5,717 nt of DNA, taken from assembly GCA_021815835.1 (NCBI GenBank), contig JAKAZN010000154.1:1-5717 (forward strand), written 5' to 3'. Position numbers and translations under genes: made by a program. This stretch comes from Pseudomonadota bacterium. GTDB lineage: Bacteria > Pseudomonadota > Alphaproteobacteria > Acetobacterales > Acetobacteraceae. Numbering within the stretch: the first letter of the stretch is position 1; each line of letters starts with the position of its first letter. The notes beneath the pieces are model-generated. The model searched no databases, was not told the DNA's origin, and saw only the letters and a program-made list of their open reading frames with translations. This document shows, piece by piece, positions 4,943-5,717 of this stretch.

Positions 4943-5717
4943 TCACAACTCGGTGCTGCGGCCGCCGGTCGGCGTGCCCTTGACCGCGCGCAGCAGATTG
5001 CGCGTGGTCACCACGCCGACCACGCTCCCGCCATCCACGACGGCGATCGCATCCTCCTCGGAGCGCATGGTCAGACCGATCAGATCGTCGATGTCCGCGT
5101 CCGGAAAGGTCTGGCAGAGCGCACCGATCTCGCGGTTCGGGAATTCCCGCTCGAACTGCGCCACGGGCACCATCACGGAATGGGCCTTGACCAGATGCAA
5201 TCGCGAGATGCCGGCGACGAAATCGGCGACGTAGCCGTCGGCCGGGTCGAGCACGATCTCCTCGGCGGTGCCGACCTGGATGATGACACCGTCCTTCATG
5301 ATCGCGATCCGGTCACCGATGCGGATCGCCTCTTCGAGATCGTGGGTGATGAAGACGGCAGATTTTCCCAGATCCTTGATCAGCTGGCGGAACTCCTCCT
5401 GAAGCTGCCGGCGGATCAGCGGATCGAGCGCGCTGAACGGCTCGTCCATCAGGATGATCTCGGGGTCGGACGCGATCGCCCGCGCCAGCCCCACGCGCTG
5501 CTGCATGCCGCCGGAAAGTTCCGCAGGGTACCGCTTCAGCCATTCGCCGAGCCCGACCTTGCGGAGCGCTTCCTCCGCGGTCCGGTTCCGATCGGCTTTC
5601 GCCCGTCCCTGCACTTCGAGCCCGAACGCGGCATTCTCGAGCACGGTCCGGTGCGGCAGCAGCGCGACGCTCTGGAACACCATGCCGATATGGTGCGCGC
5701 GCATCTGCCGCAGCTCC
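4943..5717 (-). CDS. proV: Glycine betaine/proline-type ABC importer ATPase (ProV/OpuAA-like), 5' end missing
   Basis: The cytoplasmic ATPase of the osmoprotectant importer; 257 C-terminal residues are visible and the frame stays open to the window edge. Counting from the first full codon, the Q-loop is Gln15 in IGMVFQ, followed by the ProV-type stretch ALLPHRTVLENAAFGLEVQG (18-37). The signature is LSGGMQQR (67-74), Walker B IILMDEP (87-93) with Glu92, D-loop SALD (95-98), and the switch histidine is His125 in FITHD. The Walker A part lies outside the window, roughly the first 90-100 residues. An ATG at 5704 falls inside the domain and is not the true start. The C-terminal tail (about 170-257) ends in one CBS-like unit, DAIAVVDGGSVVGVVTTRNLLRAV (222-245), preceded by weaker sequence. 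In OpuA, tandem CBS domains sense ionic strength. It precedes the two permease genes, with stop and alternative start overlapping as GTGA. Confidence 0.92.
   Translation of the reverse strand, partial: ELRQMRAHHIGMVFQSVALLPHRTVLENAAFGLEVQGRAKADRNRTAEEALRKVGLGEWLKRYPAELSGGMQQRVGLARAIASDPEIILMDEPFSALDPLIRRQLQEEFRQLIKDLGKSAVFITHDLEEAIRIGDRIAIMKDGVIIQVGTAEEIVLDPADGYVADFVAGISRLHLVKAHSVMVPVAQFEREFPNREIGALCQTFPDADIDDLIGLTMRSEEDAIAVVDGGSVVGVVTTRNLLRAVKGTPTGGRSTEL

Noticed and set aside
1..5717. CRISPR array, tRNA, insertion sequence or other mobile element
   Set aside because: No regularly spaced repeats, no cloverleaf-like sequence, no transposase or integrase motif and no terminal inverted repeats were found. 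Nearly all the DNA is used by six transporter genes.

Overview
The window is a high-GC bacterial stretch (by eye about two-thirds GC) with all six genes on the minus strand, packed closely and with strong Shine-Dalgarno sequences. GC content, GC-rich third codon positions and gene family composition suggest an alphaproteobacterium of the Acetobacteraceae/Rhodospirillales or Rhizobiales kind. This is an impression, because no rRNA or marker gene is present.

In the direction of transcription (high to low coordinates) there are two ABC importer gene sets. The first is a glycine betaine/proline-type (ProU/OpuA family) importer: an ATPase whose 5' end lies outside the window (4943-5717), then two different ProW-like permeases (4080-4931 and 3232-4083). 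The second permease starts in an ATGA overlap with the first. No betaine-binding protein is in the window, so it must lie upstream of 5717 or elsewhere.

A 203-bp gap (3029-3231) separates the two sets. It holds a perfect 7-bp-arm inverted repeat (candidate operator) and a good sigma70-like promoter candidate with a 17-bp spacer, but no convincing terminator.

The second set is a carbohydrate importer of the CUT2 type (ribose/fructose/polyol-like) in the order binding protein (2063-3028), permease (930-1979), single-domain ATPase (103-915). A perfect 12-bp-stem hairpin (2002-2031) sits between the binding-protein gene and the permease gene. This is where such operons often carry an mRNA-stabilising or attenuating structure that yields excess binding protein. 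The last 102 bases hold no supportable gene, only a 12-bp direct repeat and a weak hairpin.

The two importers could serve linked physiology (osmoprotectant plus sugar or polyol uptake), but this rests on adjacency alone. I see no mobile element, tRNA, CRISPR array or clearly new system. The points most worth checking are the regulatory structures, the paired ProW paralogues, the short ATPase C-terminus and the unknown sugar substrate.
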